A program made the translations under genes and the position numbers. A stretch of DNA of 64,000 bases from the NCBI GenBank assembly GCA_037903475.1, contig JBAJFG010000347.1, forward strand, positions 2,046,001 to 2,110,000, given 5' to 3'. Shown piece by piece: positions 1-12,251 of this stretch. This stretch comes from Ancylostoma caninum. Taxonomy: Eukaryota > Nematoda > Chromadorea > Rhabditida > Ancylostomatidae. The notes beneath the pieces were generated by a model, which did no database searches, was not told the DNA's origin, and saw only the letters and a program-made list of their open reading frames with translations. Positions within the stretch are counted from its first letter, which is position 1. Every line of letters begins with the position of its first letter.

Positions 1-864
1 CATAGTCACATCGACACAGCCCGAAATGGACGAGTGTTTCAACATCCTCAACCAACAGTCACAACACACAAAACTTACGCAGGAATCCCCCAGTGGCGGT
101 TGCTTGGCCTACCTAAACATTCAAATAAAACGGCTTGATGAAGGTTAAATGGTATCGCAAGATAAGCGCGAAAAAATGTCATAATACACGCAAAATCTAC
201 ACATCCAATAGCTGTGAAACGAGCCGTTGAACGAAACATGTTCAAAACTGCTACCCAATTTTGCACTGGCGAAGCCGAACGACAAGTCGGTCTTGTAAGT
301 AAGAAGCGTTGCGAACAACAACGGGTACTCAACACCTCAACATCCTCGAAAACGACCTGGTGCATATTCAAACATTTTGAAGGCAAACAAACTCCCGCTT
401 TGCCTTCCACTACTAACCGATGACGCAACCGCTGAACATCCGAGATGTCTCGTTCGAGCACAGCTGCAAAATGATTTGATCTTGCTCTGCATCCCATTGG
501 CGACCCATTTGGCGAGGTTTGTTTGCCAACCTAGGAAACGGGTTTGCAAACGAGCCACGCAAACGAACTCCGCCAAATGTCTTGCCAAACATGATGCCCC
601 GCGAAATGGTTCGTCATGCAAACCTTGCCAAACAGGTCGCCATGCAAAAATTGTGCTTTAACATTGCACGTGAAATTTTGCCACATACTCCCACTCCCTC
701 CCATTATCAGGAGAGGCCTTCAAAATTAAAATAATGTTCAAGCTTCACATTTAATGGTCAGATCCGAGAAGTAGTTTGAGTGAAGTACCTCCTCAAGCAG
801 TTAAACCGGTAACATCCACCAGTTTTCACTATCACCTTCATTTTCACCGTGTCGTATGCTAGGA
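1..864. other. Non-genic stretch with recurring GCAAAC/GCCAAAC words
   Basis: No supportable exon is visible. Overlapping ORFs lie on both strands between 75 and 660 and none has family features. The stretch about 480-660 is unusually rich in the related words GCAAAC, GCCAAC and GCCAAAC, and similar words return at about 1135-1390. This may be a decayed short tandem repeat. No function is claimed. Confidence 0.4.
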
Positions 865-1002
865 GAGTGCCGGTATCAGTCCGAAGTGTCTGCAAGGCAA
901 AATGACAGCCTGATTTTTGCGGCGAGGACCACGGAGATATCATCATGCAAAAATCAGGCTGTGATTTTGCCTCGCAGACACTTCGGACTTACACCGGCAC
1001 TC
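865..1002. repeat. 138-bp hairpin element with ~55-bp inverted arms
   Basis: The left arm begins GAGTGCCGG and runs through CCGAAGTGTCTGC to GATTTTTGC. The right arm is its near reverse complement, ending CCGGCACTC. About 30 bp separate the arms. The arms differ by a few substitutions and a short indel. The small size and terminal inverted repeats fit a miniature inverted-repeat transposable element. No coding content is present. The superfamily cannot be assigned from one copy. Confidence 0.75.
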
Positions 1003-1814
1003 ATCTAATATGCGACTCCCTTTAAAATATGTACCTCAAACTTGTGTAATTGAACCGACTCCTCAACTGCAAAGCTGATGCGTCGTATGTGCCTGTCCAG
1101 GAAAATGAGTCGTCAACATATTTTCTCGCACTTTCTCTTGCCAAACAGACTCTGGACCCATTCTCCCGGAAAATGTCTAGCCACGCATGATTTTAACCCA
1201 TAAAATATCTTGCCAAATACATTCTCTCGCCAAATGTTCGCCATTGAACTTCAGAGTGGTGATCATCCCTAATGAAATCATCAAGAAACAGTTAGTGCAA
1301 AATAGACTCTACGATAGACAGTGCATAACAACCAATTGCGTTGTTTGCCCATGCGGACAAAATGGGGTTGTTCGCAAACAGGTGTAATATATGAGATTAA
1401 ATGTTTGAGCTGCTATTCCGTCCATATACATTGATGAAACCGGGCGAGTACTCGGTGTTGGTATAAAAGAACACTTGGCCAGCGAAAGACGTTTCAGTGT
1501 CATGTGCACGATTTAGACTACGAGTCTAAGATCCCCGTAAGGAAGCTCCTAGAGGCGTTTTGGATTTCGGTTCGGAATCCAAAGATGAACAACCGAAACG
1601 AACGCTTGGCGATTACGAATGACTTCTGGCCTTTCATGCTTCTCTGTTAGCTGTAGATCGTTACTGTATCTGTGGCCCATAGATCATCTTGGGTCCCTGG
1701 TGGCACTCATTCGTCCAGCGTGCGGAGCAATGCAGTGGATCTGCACATGCCCGCGGTGGATCCGCAGAAAAGCTGATTGGGTCGTTAATGCCAACAAAAC
1801 CTTCACGCACAATA
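1003..1814. other. Non-genic stretch, nothing recognised
   Basis: No exon, tandem repeat or inverted repeat could be supported here. The short ORFs on the two strands are mutual shadows and lack recognisable motifs. Confidence 0.35.
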
Positions 1815-1896
1815 CGCGTATGGCCGAGCGGATAAGAGAGCGGACCTGGAAACATGAGTTTGAGAAGGCACGTGTGTTCGAATCCAGTGATGCACG
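1815..1896 (+). pseudogene. Degenerate tRNA-Ser-like sequence
   Basis: The stretch contains TGGCCGAGCGG, the D-arm signature (A box) of long-variable-arm tRNAs (Ser/Leu). About 50 nt later comes GTTCGAATCC, the T-arm signature (B box). Between them CTGGAAA could be an anticodon loop, which would give anticodon GGA (serine). The anticodon and T stems do not pair well, and no 7-bp acceptor stem can be formed with the 3' side. It is therefore best read as a tRNA pseudogene or a tRNA-derived element, not a working tRNA. The A and B boxes could still be recognised by RNA polymerase III. Confidence 0.4.
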
Positions 1897-2303
1897 AACG
1901 CTTGCATGATGAAGTGCCAAAGCCATCGTGAATTCCCCCCTTGCCTTCGCGGCAGGTATATCGGCACGGAATCCCTTTTTGAAGAAAATAATCAGTCCCT
2001 TGAAAATGCATGTTCCCGCGGTGTAACACATGCCCGTGGTAGACTCCCCACCTCGGGCGTACAACGGATCCACTACCGGCAGAACGTTCTGAGTAGGGAT
2101 GCTCGTGAAGAAGCAAGAAGTCGTAAAATGGCTCAAAATAGAAATTGCAGTCAAATTCGAATTTCGCAGAAAAAAAAGTACTCTATGAGGGAATTAAATG
2201 ATCAGGTTTGTGAGAAATTTGAAGTAAATGATCGAGAGACTACAGCAGAAGAGCGCCTCATCCAACGGGACAGTAAATAATAATTGGCCAAAAGCAAGAG
2301 CAA

Positions 2304-2589
2304 AATGAACAGAAAAGAAGTGTTTAAAGACTGCACTCACGATAAAAAACGACTTCGATTTCTTCCTGAGATTTTACACTGGGGGCCACTCTTGTGCCCA
2401 TAGTAGAGGAAAGACCATCAAAAAAGGCTACGTTTGCGAGGATTACTCTACGTTTGCGAAGAATACTATGTTGTATTTTACCAACCCAAGTCCATTCGTG
2501 CGAGATCCATCGCCTGATATGGCTGTGGTCGCCGAGGTGTGGAAAGGATCAACGCTATCCGAAAATACTGATCGATCCTGTATCAACTG
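2304..2589 (+). other. Possible coding exon of unknown family, upstream of the ShKT gene
   Basis: A frame open for about 95 codons without an early ATG. It contains cysteines spaced as in secreted proteins (FYTGGHSC, KKGYVCEDYS) and a protein-like stretch around NPSPFVRDPSPDM, and ends at a TGA after 2586. It lies about 750 bp upstream of the first ShKT exon on the same strand and could be an exon of that gene or a relic. I do not recognise a family, and the splice sites are not clear. Support is compositional only. Confidence 0.22.
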
Positions 2590-2806
2590 AGAAACACAGC
2601 CGCACACGATCAAAGAGAATGGGGGCGGGGTTGAACATGATGGGCACATTTGAACATGCGTATGAGTTTTGTTACTCGAGTAACTGCAGGATTTGGAGTG
2701 ATTCCTTTCACAGTTACATTCCAATTGATGGCATCTTTAAAGTGAGCCCAAATGCGAGGGAACTTTTTTCAGCGTGGGTGCTGCCTTTAGGTATTGCAAT
2801 AGTTAG

Positions 2807-2941
2807 AGGAAAAACAAATTCCTTGTAAAACAGCTGAGATCTGGGATCCTCCGTGCTCTGAGAAGGTATTGCAGTTCTGGTTCAACAGTGGCAGCTACGA
2901 TTGTTCTGTCACAAGACTGGCTGGTCCTAGAGGATGCTCTG
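2807..2941 (+). pseudogene. Kunitz/BPTI-like domain fragment
   Basis: Translated after a possible acceptor (GTTAG at 2802-2806), the frame reads IPCKTAEIWDPPC, then LQFWFNSGSYDC, then GPRGCSGN. The order C-x9-C, an aromatic pair before the third cysteine, and GCxGN matches the first four cysteines of a Kunitz domain (C-x8-C-x15-C-x7-C). Kunitz domains are typically secreted serine protease inhibitors. A donor GTAATT could follow at 2942, but I could not find the exon with the last two cysteines. Unspliced, the frame stops three codons on. It may be an exon of the downstream ShKT gene or a decayed copy. Some usual Kunitz core residues are absent. Confidence 0.35.
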
Positions 2942-3337
2942 GTAATTACGAATAGTGGGCATTACCTCTGTGGTTTGTATTTAGCAGCTGCCAGCCCATC
3001 CAGAGAATAATTATTCCGACGAAACTGTTGCAACAAAATTTTCCTTTAAACAACAAGAACTATGGTGTTCCGGTACGGCACTCCGATTGACGTATGTATA
3101 ATAAGTTTTTTCACAGCGGTGTATGCAGAACTGTTTAACGGTGTTTTCTTGCGTGTGTCTATATTTATGAAATGTCTTATGTTCCAAGTACAAAGAATCA
3201 GCGCGGCGCAGTAATTGTACTTTCTTCCTTAATTTGAGAAAAAAAAACACTTCTAATAACCAAAAAGAAAATCTTTACTAAGTGATCTCCTCTCAGAAAC
3301 TGTTTCCCAAGTTCCTCTAAGTTCCGTGTTTGTTTAG

Positions 3338-4120
3338 CTCTGTTTCAACATGAGTCAGTGTTGTTCGCCTTGGGCTGCTCGAACAGAATGCTACAACAAT
3401 CCAGCCGTGATGCGTATTGTATGTCCTGCGTCGTGCGGATGGTGTTCACCACGTTATAGTCTTGGGGACAGTGAGTTTGCTGCATTCTGCAACTTAGAAG
3501 ATTTTAGGTTGACGATGGCAATTCTTGGACGATTCGCTCCCTACGAAGTCAATTAATTCCTTAATCATAGAATTAATATTTAACACCTCCAACTTCAAAT
3601 ATGTTTATAATCTACAGCCTCATTCAGATTGCGTGAATCGCACGAACACCTGTAAGCGGTTCGTGCTTGCTGGTCAGTGTACTCTAAACTACCAGTGGAT
3701 GGCAGAGAACTGCCGAAAAGAATGCAAATTTTGCGCAATTACTCGCGAGCAAGCCTGTCCAGGTAAACCAAATCCTACATTGCTTTATATTCTTAAAATG
3801 CATATACTGTTGCTCATCTACGAGCATCCATACCTTTGAAGCACTCGGACCAAGAATGGCTTTCCATGCGCCACAAACAGGAAGTCGTTCGAGATGTACT
3901 GACAACAGCAAACCATGTTGTATCGAAAAGTTGCGAAGTGAGTCATATTCCAGTCAGGATTTAGAACAGGATTGCCTGATATGATTTAGTTAGCTTCAGG
4001 ACGTGTACTCCATTACTTTCTTTGATTAAAGAGTGTGATGACAGCCACTATTTGAGCCGATCGTCACCACCTCCTGCGCAGCCTATTGTACAGGATTCAT
4101 CGTCGTCCTACGCTATTTGA
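3338..4120 (+). CDS. ShKT-domain secreted-type protein, 3' part of gene (four exons)
   Basis: Exons inferred at 3338-3470, 3628-3762, 3842-3937 and 4032-4120 (TGA), with GTGAGT or GTAAAC donors, AG acceptors and matching phases. Exon 1 encodes a cysteine-rich ShKT-like domain (CSPWAARTEC, NNPAVM, CPASCGWC) with one extra cysteine beside the second. Exon 2 encodes a canonical six-cysteine ShKT domain (C-x6-C-x8-C-x10-C-x3-C-x2-C, with QWMAENC). Exon 3 opens with a further CTDNSKPCC cluster. Exon 4 is a short Ser/Pro-rich tail. AATAAA follows at 4198. ShKT modules are common in nematode secreted proteins, often beside enzyme or Kunitz domains. They bind or block targets extracellularly, but the role here cannot be named. 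The 5' end and signal peptide are missing: a methionine at 3350 is in frame, but the first ShKT cysteine lies before it, so upstream coding exons are expected. Confidence 0.72.
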
Positions 4121-4197
4121 AACAGCTGAAAAAGTGGCTACCTACAGTGCTTCTGAAATTTATAAAGAGTATATTAACGAACTAGTGCGGGCTTTCG

Positions 4198-4203
4198 AAT
4201 AAA
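4198..4203 (+). terminator. Poly(A) signal AATAAA
   Basis: Canonical AATAAA 78 bp after the stop codon of the ShKT gene, on the same strand. It places the mRNA 3' end at about 4215-4225. Confidence 0.6.
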
Positions 4204-5400
4204 CATTCAAATCATTTTCTTCACACATCTTCATCAGGTTTTAGTCAAGTATTTTTGCTTTGTTTAATCTTTATCTTTTTTCTGTATTGTAATCTGCGTC
4301 GCATATATGGACGGCGCAGGGCCTGAAGGAGCCACAAACGGAGAGTTTTCAAATCTAAAAGATAGGATCCATCTCAAATACACTTCCACTTTGGCCAACA
4401 TCCAGATAGGAGAGTTAGTTAGAGTTGATAATAGCTTGAAGGAATTCAGATATAGGACCACATACGTCGGCCATTGATATAAATTAGAGCCAATACAGAA
4501 AAACGCTCACAAAGGCTGAGCAATTGCACGTTGTACGCGCCGCTGCAGACATCGCCAACGCGTCGCACCGTGCGTGTCAACCGGTCGAGCACATTGTCGC
4601 GAAGGTGTTAAGGCATGTTGATGACTATTCGATTTGTGTCGAAAAGACCTTTCAGATGACCTACTGAATGTCGGAGCAAACTTTTGGTCTACTGGTTTCC
4701 ACCAATTAATCGATATATCGATTGATGCCGTGTAAAGGATCGGATTACTAGTGGCGGAAACACTTGTGATTAGTAAGATCAGCTAAAAATTGATTACTTC
4801 AGCTAAGAATGGATCATTTTAGCTAAACTGGAGCAAAAACTTCCAAATTCAAGCATCTAGGCGCAGAAGTGAGCAATTTTCCCACGATTTCGAAGACAAT
4901 CAATTTTTGATTTTTTTAGAGCACACTATTGTAACAGACCTAGCGAACTTGAGACAGAAATAGTAACAGGTTGAAAATATCTCTTTGTGCACTACACATG
5001 CGCAAGTGCTGTTGCTGCAGGCCTACTACTCTAAATGTTACACTTGTCCAGAATACAAATTATCGTTGTACCTCTTGAAACCTAGCAGCCCCAGAAGACA
5101 ATGGAAGGCTATGTGCTCTGAAGAGTGAAAAGTGTTGACAGCATGCTGAAAAAAGCCTCCTAGGTTAAAAAAAAAACTTCAGTAGTTGTGAAATATTATA
5201 TTAGCGTTGATATAATGGAATGTTGGATAGATGCCTCACAACATATGAAGCAAGGGTGGTGTCTAACATTAATTGAAAATCTTTATCATGCGAAAATATT
5301 GTAGCAAAAATTTTTAGAAACTTCGAAGTAATAAAAACAAAAGATGATAGGCAATGAAATAAAGAGGTGTTAAAAAGAGTGCTGAATCGATGTTAATCAC
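4204..5400. other. Intergenic, nothing recognised
   Basis: AT-rich sequence without a supportable exon or clear repeat. Confidence 0.4.
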
Positions 5401-5560
5401 TACAAAACCAGCACTGACCTTGTTAAAAATGAACATTCAGAACGCGGCTTTGCACTATTTTCGTTCCAATGCTATAACTCACCTCAACGAAATGATTTAT
5501 AGGCCAAACCAGGTGTCCAGAACAGTGTCCAGGGCCCCTTATCCAATATACTTTATCCGG
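5401..5560 (+). repeat. Diverged single arm of the foldback family seen at 20.2 kb
   Basis: From TACAAAACCAGCACTGACC through TTGTTAAAAATGAACATTC, this matches the left arm of the 20196-20665 element over about 120 bp without indels, including the same open frame (LLKMNIQNA, then YFRSNAIT). No matching right arm was found downstream. A GC-rich hairpin-like stretch at about 5915-5945 (GTCGCG and CGCGAC) resembles the centre of the 20-kb element and may mark its decayed middle. Confidence 0.6.
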
Positions 5561-5989
5561 TCGGAAAAACGCGCTCTTGCGGGTACATTGGTGTGTTTCA
5601 GTGAATCTGCTATCCAATAAAAAGATATTCGCGGATATGCAAATCCACCCGCTTCACTGCAGGATATCTTTCCCTAGTTGAACTACACCATCTTCATTCC
5701 GTGTTGTCTCTCACCGAGACACCGCTCTTGCGCCTACAACTGAACTCTTGGGTGGATGAGTTATATTGGAAAGTAAAGTGGATAGAAACCGGTGGGAACG
5801 GTGTTTTTTCTCCCAGAGTCAAATATATTGCACACGGCTCCGAAATATCACTCCTAATAAAATCATATTCGAATCTGATTTGAACCTTGGATTTCTAAAG
5901 TTCTTCATTCTGTCGCGATTTTGCCGCGCACCGCCGCGACAAAGAATTTTTTTGAAAATCGACAAAAATTGAGATTTTTTTTTCAAAAT

Positions 5990-8900
5990 TCCTAAGTAGA
6001 TATTCTTTACAGTTTCGTACCTAGTACATTGTTATGAGGTTTCGAGAAATCCTGGCAAATATAGGAATTCTTGTATTTTAACGACGTGGCATAAGGGAGC
6101 ATACAATGAAGTTAGAAGTAGGGCACATCAGTGGATTGTAACGACAATTTCGAGACTTCTCATAATGCCCGCCAATCCCTTAGATTGGTGCTGATGCAGA
6201 ACTTTTAGTTTTTATTTTATCCCTGTTCAAAATGCAGATTTTTGTTGTCCAATGCGAAAATCTCAATATTGAGGGTGCTCCCGCTCACTAGTGGGTCTTT
6301 CTCTTCTCTTGCCATCCCAGGATGGAATAGCAAAGTGTCTAGTTTTTTCTTGAAGAAAATGTGGTTATCTCTGTCCCAGCCGCTCTCACTTCTCGGCTTG
6401 AGTTGCACCGTTCCCGGAGGATTTTTCACCAGATTTCAAAAACCTTTGTAGCAGGCGTGGAAGAGCGCCGGGACAGTCGACGCCTACGCATTCCGAGAGA
6501 TCTCATGAATGCGCATGACTACTATCAAAATGGTGGGTTTTGGAAGGATTCGATTTTCTTGGTGCTTTGTAGTGGCAAGCCTTCCAACGGAGGCCACGTG
6601 GTGATATCACGGCACATGCGAGAGTGGATCTCGAGTTCAATTCCTCACCATGGCAGTCTTTTTGTAGAATGCTCAATTAGAAGGAAGCATGCACGAAAAT
6701 TCCAGATAGATAATGATCCGGGAATAAGAAATCTAATATCAAATAGGAACCGACAGAATATCGTGCGGCGCTTATCGTTACTGGTTGAAATACCTATTGC
6801 CCCGGGAAAATAAATAGTCCCCTCGCCTTTATCGCGAGCATGATTTGTAGATGACACATCTTGTTGAATATGCAAGAAAAAAATAAGCAAATAAATAAAT
6901 AAATGAAATTTCTTACAACAGAAACTCACAATAAATGCGTGCCACGCTCAGGATCGCATCAGTTCCACTTCACGGTTGCTTATCTTTGTTTTCCATTTTT
7001 CTTTATAAGGAAAAGAATGAGGCATAGCTTTTCCTTTATTCTATTGCCTCTTTCTCTACTTTTCCTTTGTTATCATCTTTACATACTTCCTTATGTACAA
7101 CTGGTATTTAATGTCCTAGAGATGTCACATGGTTTCCTGTTCCGGCTGGAGGCTCAGAAACGAATTTCTCCATACGATGGAAAGCTAATATTAGCCTCGC
7201 GGGTATCGAGCGGTGGGCGTGGCCGCTGGCACGATGCCAAACACCCTGCCGTACGTGCTGCGTCACACTGGAAATGTTCACTTTTGCTACTTTTCCTGCT
7301 CTCCGTGAATATCCGACTATCCCCGTTTTCCTAGACATTTGTGGCTGTGGGCGCCATCGATCTTCCACTTTGCCCTGTGTCTTGGGCGAGCTTCCTATGT
7401 GAAAACTGCTTTTTCCGGAACTGATGTCCTCTTCGGTCCTTGGTGCGATGTGATAACTATTGAATAAACATGGGAAATAACTCAAACATGAGCATTACTC
7501 TACAAAATGTAGAATATATTGTTTTCCGACGTTATATCCTTAAGCGAAAAATGCCACTGACATCAAAGCAACAAGAGTGTAATTGCAAACATTGTTACTG
7601 GAATGCCGCCGTGCTTTTCCCTTCTACACTTTCGTGGTTGTAAACGCCATAACAAATCAATCATCATTAGCCAACTAAGTCCACATCCGATATATCGGCT
7701 TGGATTTTTTCCCGGAAGTTCGCCTATTGTTACGAAGCTCCCAGCTAGGCCACCCACAGTTCTTTGTTTTGACAACTTCCTTTTTTGTTCCAGGGCCCAA
7801 TCGAAAGCAAAATACAGCGAAAAACGTCTTGATAAACTCGCTTGTAACAATATATGATCATTCTTTGCCTTATATTTTTACCATGAATCAAAGCCCTAGC
7901 TTTTAGGATGGCTAATTTCTTCATTCGCTGGTTAATCCTAGATATGTATAATACAAAACGTTTGATAAAAACTAAAACCGCAGAAATTCGATATTCTCAC
8001 TGATGCTGATGGCTTCTCTCCATTTTTGGTGCATGGCAATGAGTCCGGCCTTTTTTGAGAACCAGAGTTGTAGCGTCTCCACCAATCTAATCTGAGATTA
8101 CAACGAGAATTGCTTTACTCAAACTCTTCATGAAAATCATCGTCGAATAGAGATGGGCGTATGCTGTTCAAAGACTCCTGCTAAACTCTACGTGATGTGT
8201 GACACTATGTTTATACGTACTTCGTCGCGACGTGACAGTAGCGCACCTGCGAACAGTACAAAGCGACTTGTCCAGTGCGAAAGCATGAGCATACTACGCT
8301 TGCGCTGTGATAGTTGACGGTTAATTTCTGGAAGCGACGTCATTTGTGTTTTTTCTTTCTTGAAAATCATTCGATGGACCGAATTCGCTTCGTGCCTTCT
8401 ACCGCGACGCGGCGATCTCATCGATAATCTACCTATTTATCCTCACTACTGCGTATTGTAGTCGTCACCTCAGAGATGTACCCTGAATGCACAGTCCCAC
8501 CACGGAATCGTCTTTGAAATTTTCACGAGAAAAGAGTCCCCAGGAGCTGTCGATAATGGTATGTGTGACTCCGCGCAAAACTGTCGAAAACTCCATTTGG
8601 GAGCCCGAGTTCCCGAGGAGAACATGATGGAGCCAAGGGGCGGGGCCAAGGAGCTGTCTGATTAACAAACTCCTAGGAGCCCAATTTCCGGGAAAATTCG
8701 TAATTCTCGCGAGAGTTCCTGATAAGCTCTCTGTCGCTCCATGCATGATGAGCAAATTAATGCATGAGGTGAGGCCCTGTAATTTCGCACTGACTCCGCC
8801 CACGGGCTCCTTAATGATAGGGGTTGGAAACGGTTTTTTTTTCGGCAGTTTTCAAGGGATCACATATACCACTGTGACCAGTGGTTACTGTAGATTTCTG

Positions 8901-11801
8901 TCGTGCAAAAATCTAGAAACGATTCTGAGGTGGCTTTGAACCACTCAGGCCTCGGGGCGAGTGGCTTTCTTTTTCCGTCCCTTCATCGACAACCCCATCT
9001 CCTCCCGTTATGTACGTCGAAGAAGACACATATCAAACGGTACACATTCACTCTCAACCCTTCAATATCTTCCTACTATATTTCTATGCACTTCTACTTC
9101 CTTTTCTAAGAGAGGCGTTCCAGCTAAGCCTTGGGAGGAAATGCGACGTAGGATTTTCATTACGCTTTTTCACCTGTTCTACCGTAATCACGTCGTACTG
9201 AATTGCTAATATGTCCGGCTTCGAATCATATTCAATCCCTAATTTTCGGCCATGATATAAGCTGTTTTCTCTTTTTGAATGCAGGTGTTAGGCTTTTTCT
9301 TCGCATTCATAATGCCGCCATGAATGAGATTAGCCTCATGTAATTTCCTTGCGAGCCTTCCCACTCGTGCATTTATGATCGACCACTCGGTTGGGTGGAA
9401 AACATTCTGTTTGTGGAACACTCTGCAAGAGCTATGCATAGGATGCTTTGTTTAGCAGACATCTACGTGATGTCCTAGAGTTCCCTGATGCAGAGAAAAT
9501 TTTCCCGGAGGCGCACTAGAAAGCAGCACTTCCTGCACGGGGCTCATTTCCTACGGGAAGCTTCTGGCGTTACACAGCTCCATTGCTTATGCTGCATAAA
9601 GTGTGTCGTTCGTACATATGCAATAATCTTGGGATTATTGGCGCTATTTATCCATATCACATGGGATTGCACTATGTCCCCGATTAAAAATCGATCTGCT
9701 TTACATCATAATTACAATAAGCTGATATTATGCAATATTTTATGCTAAGCTACGTAGCAGTTAATTCATGAAATTGAGTCTTGGACTAGCTTCATCCGAT
9801 GAAGCTAGGATTATTCTTAGGATTTGTACTATCGGCTTATTGAGGTATTCACTTGGCTTAGTCGTCAACGACTGGCAGATTCAGGAGCTTTATCCAATCC
9901 ATGGCTGTTCCATGCCCGTGGCGTCCAGTTCTTTCTAAGCTTTGCAATAAATTCTTATTTGACCATGTTTACCGCTTTTCTCCTTCTAATCTCCCACACC
10001 ACTCCTTTGAGCTTCGGAGTTTCGATTTCTGGTTCTCGTGTCACCTTTGTTCCGACTCTTTTCTCATTATGTACTCTCCTTCCCTGCCTCCGAATAGCTA
10101 CACTTTGTAGGAGAATTGAGGACATACAATTTCAGGGGAGTCAAATTTCATTCCTCCTAGTAGGATATACGCTTTTGTTTCTGTCTTTTGAGCGTAATTT
10201 TCATATATGTGGACGTTTCCGTGATTTAGATATTCCGTCACAGAATCCCACCTACATCTAGGGTGAGCATACCAAGTAGAATTGCCGAGCCCGAGCATTG
10301 GTTTTTTTCCTTTTCTTTGTTTTCCTGTAGGAATGGACTAAAGACAAGTGAGATATGTAGATCCAGAAACTCAAAATTGACTGTGTTGGCCGTAATAGAA
10401 TCGATTGTTTTCTGCTAGGATTCATGGACGTTCTCGAGAAGATTCTAAGCTTCACGCTCCATCAGCTCATCTGGAATCTGAAAATCTTTCGGCAGTGTGC
10501 GAAGTGTTTTGCCATCTTAATCCTGTCATTACGGACTGATACAAAATGCTCAGACATTTACGAATAAATTTCACCCATTTCTTGCTGGAGAAGGTGCGTA
10601 GTTGAAAAGAAAGGTCAATTATTGCCCTCCTCTGTAACAAGCTTGACGTTAGAAGTACACACCATATTTCACTGTACTGTCTGCATCATATGCCATCGGC
10701 TGAGCTCGTAATCCGAAGACGGCTCGACAGAAAGCGTTGATGCCCTGACCCACCATGTTAGGGGTGAATATGACTTAGTAACCTATGCTTTGGACCGTAA
10801 GATTTTGAGGATAAGCTGTAACAAGTTGGACAAGCCTTATAACCTATAGGTCTTGTCTTGAATTAGAAGCATGATTTCATGCACTTCCCTTGTCAAACAA
10901 GCAGTGAAGTTTCCGGAGGTTTCTCCCCCCCCCCCCCATAAAATAGGTGGCCACAAAGACAATGAGTGAGTAGGTCCCAAAAATCTTGAGTTTCAAACTA
11001 GGAGTATACAATTATCTGAGGAATAAATACCGTTGCGATGCCATGGGCTTTTCTTAGAAATATATATATATCTTCATGTCGAGTAATGCACTGTTTCTGG
11101 AATGACACCCACTGTGTAGAACTACCACCATTCTTTAATCACCAATGCCTCTGTTACACTTGCAGAATCTTTTGTCCACTTGTGCCTAATACGAGTCTTG
11201 AAATCCGTGGATTTCTGCTTCTTGTGCATCTTTTACTCATGCGAAGAAATAAATAATCGATTAAATGAAAGAGTAGGTAACCTGAGTGTAACTAAACAGC
11301 TGTTTTGTTGTGCAAAAATAGCAAAGATGTGACGAAGTACTCGAGAAGCCACTATTCTCGTAATGTGCGGGTTCCGCTTAATCACGCCCCACTGAGCTTA
11401 CATCCGTTTCTAACGAGTTGCTGTTATGTTCTTCACGCTTGAGGCAGTTTTTCCGTCCCTGATGTTGTAGATTAACTCACGATTGAATTTGACAAACATA
11501 GTATTATAGTAAATTCAAGGGACTTAACAAAAGTGGTGACGAAATCCTCAGGCCCAGACTGGTATGAATGCTTATCCTCTTCTTAACGCCTACTTTTTAT
11601 TCACAGAACTAGAGGGTTTATCTTAGTTTTAGTGTTTCAGTTTTCCGAAAACCTGTATATCTGACAAAATTCTGCTATGCATGTTTATTTGTGACATTCC
11701 ACCCCGTTACCTTGTTCTTCCTTCAGCCAAATAGAGTCAACTCGTTAAGCTATGAAGTAGATAATTCAAGTAGCTAGTCGCACATTCTTACACGCCTAGC
11801 C
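5990..11801. other. Intergenic, no supportable gene
   Basis: ORFs of up to about 150 codons (for example 6361-6813 + and 9824-10261 +) have no family motif, no splice context and strand-shadow partners, so none is annotated. Poly-C tract at 10925-10937. TA dinucleotides run at about 11061-11070. Otherwise nothing was recognised. Confidence 0.4.
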
Positions 11802-12251
11802 TTAAAGGCAGTTTGTCACCTCGATTTCGTGTCTGAGGCTTTAGCGGATTCTGAATCGTCTCGATGCATTGAATCCAACGGTATAAATGAAATGTTACAA
11901 AACGATCTTCAAACATGTATTGAAACGTTTTTTGAGATGGGTTTGGAGCAGTTTGTCGTTTTTTAAGATGGGGTTTGGAACAGTTTGCCAAGTCGACGCG
12001 TGAAGCCGTTGATCTCATCGATCGGACACGTCTAGACGTGTTGGGAAACGCTGCAGACGTGGCGCGCAGCCAGCCCATTCACGGACCGCCCCGCCCAGCT
12101 GGTCCGTGAACTGCACTTTCGGGCCCTCCGAAAACGGGGTTTTCGTCATTTTTATGAGCTTTGACGTACTTCTTTGGAATTAGCGTGACGAGGAGGTTCA
12201 GTGTCTATTGGTATTTTCAGCTCACGAAACGAGGTGACACACTGCCTTTGA
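11802..12251. mobile_element. Inverted-repeat element, family A, copy 1 (450 bp)
   Basis: It starts TTAAAGGCAGTTTGTCACC and ends GGTGACACACTGCCTTTGA, giving ~19-bp imperfect terminal inverted repeats. It shares nearly its whole length with 48833-49254. The interior contains a perfect 16-bp palindrome ACACGTCTAGACGTGT and a second inverted pair around GGTCCGTGAACTGC. Relative to copy 2 it carries a ~28-bp internal tandem duplication (TTTGG.ACAG unit, about 11930-11990). It has no transposase and is best read as a non-autonomous DNA transposon. The target duplication is uncertain. Confidence 0.8.

Noticed and set aside
1619..2280. Overlapping ORFs of 96-156 codons on both strands
   Set aside because: They are mutual shadows with no domain. 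The only recognisable part is the tRNA-like stretch.
6361..6813. 150-codon + strand ORF
   Set aside because: No motif, splice context or homology cue. Composition is as expected of chance ORFs.
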